Source: Gemmatimonadales bacterium (GTDB lineage: Bacteria; Gemmatimonadota; Gemmatimonadetes; Gemmatimonadales; GWC2-71-9). From it: a DNA stretch of 5,887 nt. Location: assembly GCA_025924275.1 (NCBI GenBank), contig JAICEH010000135.1, positions 1 through 5,887 of the forward strand, in the 5' to 3' direction. Of the stretch, positions 4,935 to 5,887 are shown piece after piece. The notes beneath the pieces were generated by a model. That model was given only the letters and a program-made list of their open reading frames with translations. It searched no databases and was not told the DNA's origin. Within the stretch, counting starts at the first letter, position 1. Every line of letters starts with the position of its first letter. The position numbers and the translations under genes are program-made.

Positions 4935-5438
4935 TCAGGTCGAGAACAGCTTGAGCACCTCGGGGTCGCCCGGGAGAGTCACCTCCCGGTCGTAGTGGAA
5001 GCCCAGCCCCAGGAGCAGGCGCTCCGAGGCCCGGTTGTCGAGTGACGTGATGGCGAGGATGCGGCCGAACCCGAGGGCAGAGCGCCCGTGGGCGAGGGTC
5101 GCACCCGCCGCCTCGCGGGCATAGCCCCGGCCCCGGTGCGCCGGCAGGAAGGCGAACCCCAGGTCGGGGTCGTCGAGCCCGGGGCGCCGGAGCAGGCCGC
5201 AGATCCCCACCGGTGTTCCCCCCTCCCGGAGTTCCACCAGCCAGAGCCCGATGCCGTGGGCGGCGTACATCGCCATCGGGCCCTGCTCGATGTAGCGCCG
5301 GGCGTCGGCCTCGGTGCGGACCTGGCGGTCGCCGATGTAGCGGAGGAAATCGGGGTCGTTGAGCAGGACGAGGATGAACGGCGCGTCCGCGGGGGTGAGC
5401 TCGCGGAGGTGGAGCCGGGGGGTGGTGAGGATGGGCAA
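4935..5438 (-). CDS. GNAT-family N-acetyltransferase (RimJ/RimL-like)
   Basis: The 167-residue product has the GNAT layout: L4-T-T-P-R-L-H-L-R-E-L-T-P-A-D-A (4-19) as the first strand and helix start, N27-D-P-D-F-L-R-Y-I-G (27-36), a central strand region with L93-G-F-A-F-L-P (93-99), the acetyl-CoA pyrophosphate loop R102-G-R-G-Y-A107 (R-x-x-G-x-A), and the closing S132-L-D-N-R-A-S-E-R-L-L-L-G-L-G-F147. It would transfer an acetyl group from acetyl-CoA to an amine; the N-terminal segment resembles the RimJ/RimL type that acetylates protein N-termini or small molecules, but the substrate cannot be told. TTG 5438 is chosen because it begins MPILTTPRL, where this family normally starts, and leaves 32 bp after the upstream gene. 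GTG 5486 would give 183 residues, overlapping that gene by 16 bp; neither has a strong ribosome site. Confidence 0.88.
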   Translation of the reverse strand: MPILTTPRLHLRELTPADAPFILVLLNDPDFLRYIGDRQVRTEADARRYIEQGPMAMYAAHGIGLWLVELREGGTPVGICGLLRRPGLDDPDLGFAFLPAHRGRGYAREAAGATLAHGRSALGFGRILAITSLDNRASERLLLGLGFHYDREVTLPGDPEVLKLFST

Positions 5439-5470
5439 CGGGGTCGGGGGTTCCGCCCGCCCAGCCGGGG

Positions 5471-5887
5471 TCAGGCCGCCAGCCACGCGGCCGCGAAGCA
5501 GGCGGTGGCGAGGGCGATGCCCACCGTCGGGACCCGGTACCAGTAGCGGAGGCCCAGCCCGAGGTAGACCAGCCCGATGCCGAGGGGCAGGAGGATGAGG
5601 AACCGCGGCGGGGCGGGCTCGACCCAGACGTTGCCGAGCGCCAGGGCGAAGGCGCCGAAGAGTACTGCGCCCAGGCTGTGACTCAGGTTGAAGCCGAGCC
5701 AGGCCCGCCACATCGTGGTGCCCCCGCGGGAGAGCCGGACCCCGGTGCCCGCCATCGCCTCGCGGACGGCAGGGTCCTCGGGCACGAGCCGCCGGGGATG
5801 GCGCTCGTCAGCCACGGTGTAGACGGCGTGGAGGATGCCGAGCAGGACGAAGATGGCGCCGCCCAGGAGGAGGAGGAATCGGGTCAT
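5471..5887 (-). CDS. Four-helix integral membrane protein (LIC_13387-like)
   Basis: The frame starts with ATG formed by the last three bases of the window (5887-5885), so upstream signals and any earlier start are unseen. The 138 residues hold four likely membrane helices at about 4-25, 64-85, 95-113 and 119-137. A hydrophilic loop (26-62) lies between the first two and contains R29-H-P-R-R and P36-E-D-P-A-V-R. The block M59-W-R-A-W-L-G-F-N-L-S-H-S-L-G73 with R114-Y-W-Y-R-V-P120 is how I recognise a small membrane family annotated in databases as LIC_13387-like; that name is from memory, and the function is unknown. H20, H70 and N67 lie in or near helices and could be functional. The acetyltransferase gene follows on the same strand, so the two probably share a transcript. 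Confidence 0.8.
   Translation of the reverse strand: MTRFLLLLGGAIFVLLGILHAVYTVADERHPRRLVPEDPAVREAMAGTGVRLSRGGTTMWRAWLGFNLSHSLGAVLFGAFALALGNVWVEPAPPRFLILLPLGIGLVYLGLGLRYWYRVPTVGIALATACFAAAWLAA

Noticed and set aside
3848..5045. Long plus-strand frames antisense to the lipoprotein and running out of frame through the YbjN-like gene
   Set aside because: They overlap two genes with clear signal peptides and domains, one of them includes a translated octamer repeat, and the composition is dominated by Arg, Pro, Ser and Thr.
5439..5711. N-terminal extension of the acetyltransferase frame
   Set aside because: This stretch is a different frame of the upstream four-helix membrane protein. It is Arg/Pro-rich with no GNAT content, and the family homology begins at MPILTTPRL.

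Overview
The window is very GC-rich DNA (roughly 70% or more by eye) with compact bacterial gene packing. The gene content includes a Ser/Thr kinase fused to a FlgO/TolB-like domain and TPRs, a second Ser/Thr kinase end, a CHRD protein, lipoproteins with a carboxypeptidase-regulatory-like fold, and small exported proteins whose signal peptides end in A-x-A followed by Gln. Together these suggest an environmental bacterium of the Gemmatimonadota or a relative (Acidobacteriota and similar phyla are possible). This assignment is inference from gene style; there is no rRNA or other marker in the window. I see no rRNA, tRNA, insertion sequence, integrase, CRISPR array or replication origin.

Layout. 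(1) Plus strand, 1-1540: the 3' end of a Ser/Thr protein kinase; a 112-residue exported membrane protein; a 100-residue Arg-rich single-pass membrane protein behind a full-length Shine-Dalgarno; and a secreted CHRD-domain protein. (2) Minus strand, 4216-1572: a two-gene unit made of a small lipoprotein and a 749-residue kinase-FlgO/TolB-like-TPR protein, joined by an ATGA stop/start overlap. The kinase converges on the CHRD gene with only 31 bp between stops. (3) Plus strand, 4393-4866: an exported YbjN-like protein, divergent from the lipoprotein across a 176-bp spacer that carries promoter-like elements in both directions. (4) Minus strand, 5887-4935: a four-helix membrane protein followed by a GNAT acetyltransferase, probably one transcript. 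No gap without a gene exceeds 300 bp.

How the genes may work together. The best-supported functional link is the lipoprotein-kinase pair, whose translation appears coupled. The kinase has all catalytic motifs and no membrane helix, so it looks like a soluble enzyme whose FlgO/TolB-like and TPR parts act as a sensor or scaffold. Most of the other products carry export signals or membrane helices (CHRD protein, YbjN-like protein, the two small proteins, the four-helix protein), so this is an envelope-flavoured neighbourhood with cytoplasmic phospho-signalling genes. A regulatory link between them is speculation.

Non-coding structure. Two different short tandem repeats each start inside a TAG stop codon: G-rich heptamers forming a G-quadruplex motif at 572-595, and seven perfect copies of the octamer AGGACGGC at 4865-4920. 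A 16-bp perfect palindrome overlaps the first kinase's stop, followed by a sigma-54-like element. I did not find a clear new defence or mobile system. The most unusual items are the stop-codon-abutting repeats, the coupled lipoprotein-kinase pair and the exported YbjN-like protein.
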